Shown piece after piece: positions 62,090 to 64,000 of a stretch of 64,000 nucleotides of DNA. The DNA comes from Poa pratensis (taxonomy: Eukaryota; Streptophyta; Magnoliopsida; Poales; Poaceae), in assembly GCA_947311845.1 (NCBI GenBank), contig CAMZMU010000107.1, positions 39,416,588 through 39,480,587 on the forward strand, given 5' to 3'. Within the stretch, counting starts at the first letter, position 1; the number at the start of each line of letters is the position of its first letter. Under the pieces are notes generated by a model. That model did not search any database and was not told the DNA's origin. It saw nothing but the letters and a program-made list of their open reading frames with translations. The translations under genes were made by a program, and so were the position numbers.

Positions 62090-63051
62090 CATAGACATCA
62101 AGCTAACTCTGTTCTCCTCCTCTCGTCTCTCTCTCCTTCTTCCTCCTTGAAAGTCGCCGGCGGCTTTCCGGTCCCTCTCCTCTCCCTCTCCGGCGGCTCG
62201 GCCGGCCGGAGTAGAGGGTGGAGAGGGTGCCCGGCTCTCTTGTATATATTAGTTATAGTTTTGCCCGTGTGGCTGCTTGGCTATATGCCGTTTCGAGCTG
62301 CAAGCTCGCCGTCGCGCGGCGGTGGTTCGCGGCCAGAGCTCCCGGTCGTCGTCTCTCCGAGGTGGAGGTGGTGGCTGGCGGCGGGATCTGGTGAAGCTCT
62401 CTCGAATAAGCGCGGTGAGGCTCGGATTTGGCCTTCTCTCCTCCGATCTGGGTGCCTTGGTGGCGTCGGGCGGTGGGGGAGTGGAGGATCTGCTGCCTTG
62501 CTTGGTGGTCGTCTTGGTGTGCTCTCTTCCATCTTCGTTTCTCCGGCCGGCCGTGGTGGTGAGGGGAGAAAGTGGTGGTTCTGGGCGCTCCGTTTTTGCT
62601 TGTGGTGGTGCAGGTGGATTGCTCCGTTGGCTCTACTCCGGCCGGCCGTGGTGGCGAGGGGAGTAGCGTCTGCTGGCGGAGGGGTGGTGATGGTGGTGGA
62701 CCTGGGTGGTGCTGCGTCGGTGGGAAGAGGGGTGGTGCTCGGGAGCTGCTGCTGTGGCTGTGCTCGTTCAGCGAGTCCAGGTTCCGTCGCGCGGCGGCGG
62801 ACGACTCTTGCAGCCGTCTACATCTTGTGGTGGTGGCCTCTCCCTGCAGATGGTGGTACGGCGACGGCGGCATCGGCTAGGTGCTCGGGAGCGTGGTGGT
62901 GGATCCGATTGTAGTTCTTTCAGGGCTCTCAGGGGGCTTTGTGCATTTTGCAGGGGTCTCTTTGTAATTTCTTTGTTTCGTTGGACCTGCTTGTAAGATG
63001 CTCTGAGTTTCTTGAATATAAGTGTCGGATCCTTTCCTCAAACAAAAAAAA
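62090..63051 (+). mobile_element. Poly(A) retroposon without RT, GC-rich
   Basis: A perfect 13-bp duplication AACTGTTTAGTAA (62077-62089 and 63052-63064) flanks a 962-bp insert ending in an A-rich tail (63041-63051). The left part is pyrimidine-rich and leader-like (62105-62150). The centre is very GC-rich with a 255-residue frame (62147-62914) of Gly/Arg/Trp-rich composition and no domain. The right end (62930-63040) resembles a LINE or mRNA 3' end. It is either an internally deleted LINE or a processed transcript copied by LINE machinery. Confidence 0.8.
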
Positions 63052-63064
63052 AACTGTTTAGTAA

Positions 63065-64000
63065 AAAATCGTGTGCAACTTCAGGAGGCCGGATTCAAAG
63101 GAGTAATTCCTGCTGATGGATTAGCTATGGGCGGAATCTGGTGTGGTTCCTCCTGTCACCCAGCCGGCCCGGTGTGGCTCTGACAAAGCCTACCTAGACA
63201 CCGTCGCTGGGAAAGGGCCCAGCTCGGCGTACTGGAGTTAAATTGGATGGCCTGCTTCTTGTGTCACATTTATTTCAAAAAGACTTGTTCCGCACAGTGA
63301 AATTGGATTGTCAGTGGTTAATCTTGCGCTGAACGCTGGCTACAGCTCCATGGCGCATGCACGATAATCAACAACCAGAGTTACCGCCGGCGAGTGAAGC
63401 GTGCGTGCAGCTGTTGCAAGGAGAAAATGCGATCCTGACTGATTGTCATTGCTTCCAAGGAGAACCCATCAGAGTGCTTCTCTTTTTCATGGCAAGCCAC
63501 AAGGCTGGAGGCTGAGCTACATTGAGATAAGCAAATAGCTCGAATATGCTGGACTGGGGGTGCTGGATGGAAAGGGCCTCCTGCTTTAACCTTTTTTTTG
63601 TTTGGCTGTGTGTCACAGTGACAGGGAACAATCTATCTCTCCCTTTCACAGGACTGCTTTGAGGAAAGGGATGGCTCCATCAATCCAAAGCAGCAGATGA
63701 TGGAAAAGGTAGAGTGGCCACCCGTGTGTGTGTTTTGGTATCCCCAAAAGAAGAAGCCATGCCCTGCTCTGCTCTGCCATCGCTAAAGGATGCCTCCGAC
63801 TCTGTCTTAGGAAAAAAATCAACACAACTGGTGGTTAAGTTTAAAAAACCACCGGTTTTCACCTCTTTCGCAAATCACCATCACTATTTGTTGACAACGT
63901 GACAGAAAACACTGATATTGTGCGGTGCCTCTTATTGGGAGTATTTTAGTGATGTCGGACACTTGTTCGGCCTTTTCCAATTACCTCCCACACCGGTACT
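63065..64000. other. Intergenic, nothing recognised
   Basis: No gene, TIR or LTR was seen. The two short frames at 63446-63649 and 63680-63902 have no known domain. It may be the promoter side of a gene beyond the window. Confidence 0.45.

Noticed and set aside
62147..62914. 255-residue frame as a gene
   Set aside because: Composition-driven frame inside a retroposon; no domain, other frames are open too.

Overview
The window is plant nuclear DNA from a grass, most likely Pooideae and probably Triticeae-like. It has split genes, deeply nested Ty3/gypsy LTR retrotransposons with a tRNA-Asp-type primer site, Stowaway and Tourist MITEs, a tRNA-derived SINE with A/B boxes like the Au family, Helitrons, a long-TIR MULE and a cereal class I chitinase. 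No bacterial or viral features were seen.

Layout. Positions 1-817 and 30583 onward are one ancestral locus, split by a 29.75 kb block (823-30577). That block grew from a single solo LTR (family A, flanked by GCGGA on both sides). Inserted into it are (i) a minus-strand family A element (1568-14560, TSD AGCAT), whose own 5' LTR received a family B solo LTR (6666-13090, TSD GTAGC), which in turn received a Helitron (8182-13034); and (ii) a family B element (TSD TCGCC). An 8.8 kb segment was then duplicated in tandem (13091-21864 and 21865 onward). Diagnostic bases and mismatched flanks show unequal crossing-over between two B LTRs. Only degraded gag-protease coding survives (27672-29312); there is no reverse transcriptase or integrase, so these elements are non-autonomous or decayed.

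33052-41177 (+) holds a nine-exon gene for a predicted 1529-residue nuclear protein of the IDM1-like PHD-finger/GNAT acetyltransferase family. It carries four tandem 49-residue repeats in a linker region. 42231-46042 is intergenic with two MITEs and a Helitron 3' end. 46043-51189 is a candidate Helitron full of GC-rich unassigned sequence. 51295-52330 is a MULE (9-bp TSD, ~115-bp TIRs) just upstream of a MATH-BTB gene (53034-54203) broken by two compensating frameshifts. A 5'-truncated LINE (54604-55720) follows. 57124-58222 (-) is an intact two-exon class I chitinase. Its stop codon coincides with the target site of a Tourist MITE, and a SINE lies just upstream of its TATA box. 59610-62044 is a MITE split by a minus-strand Helitron (59660-61811). 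62090-63051 is a poly(A)-tailed retroposon with a 13-bp TSD and no recognisable RT.

The three genes (chromatin regulator, ubiquitin-ligase adaptor pseudogene, defence chitinase) show no sign of acting together; each has its own strand and promoter. The main interest is the ordered history of transposon insertion and recombination that can be read from target-site duplications, and the way transposons now form the promoter or the 3' end of neighbouring genes. Coordinates of exons and element ends were read by eye from splice, TSD and TIR signals; no alignment or database search was run.
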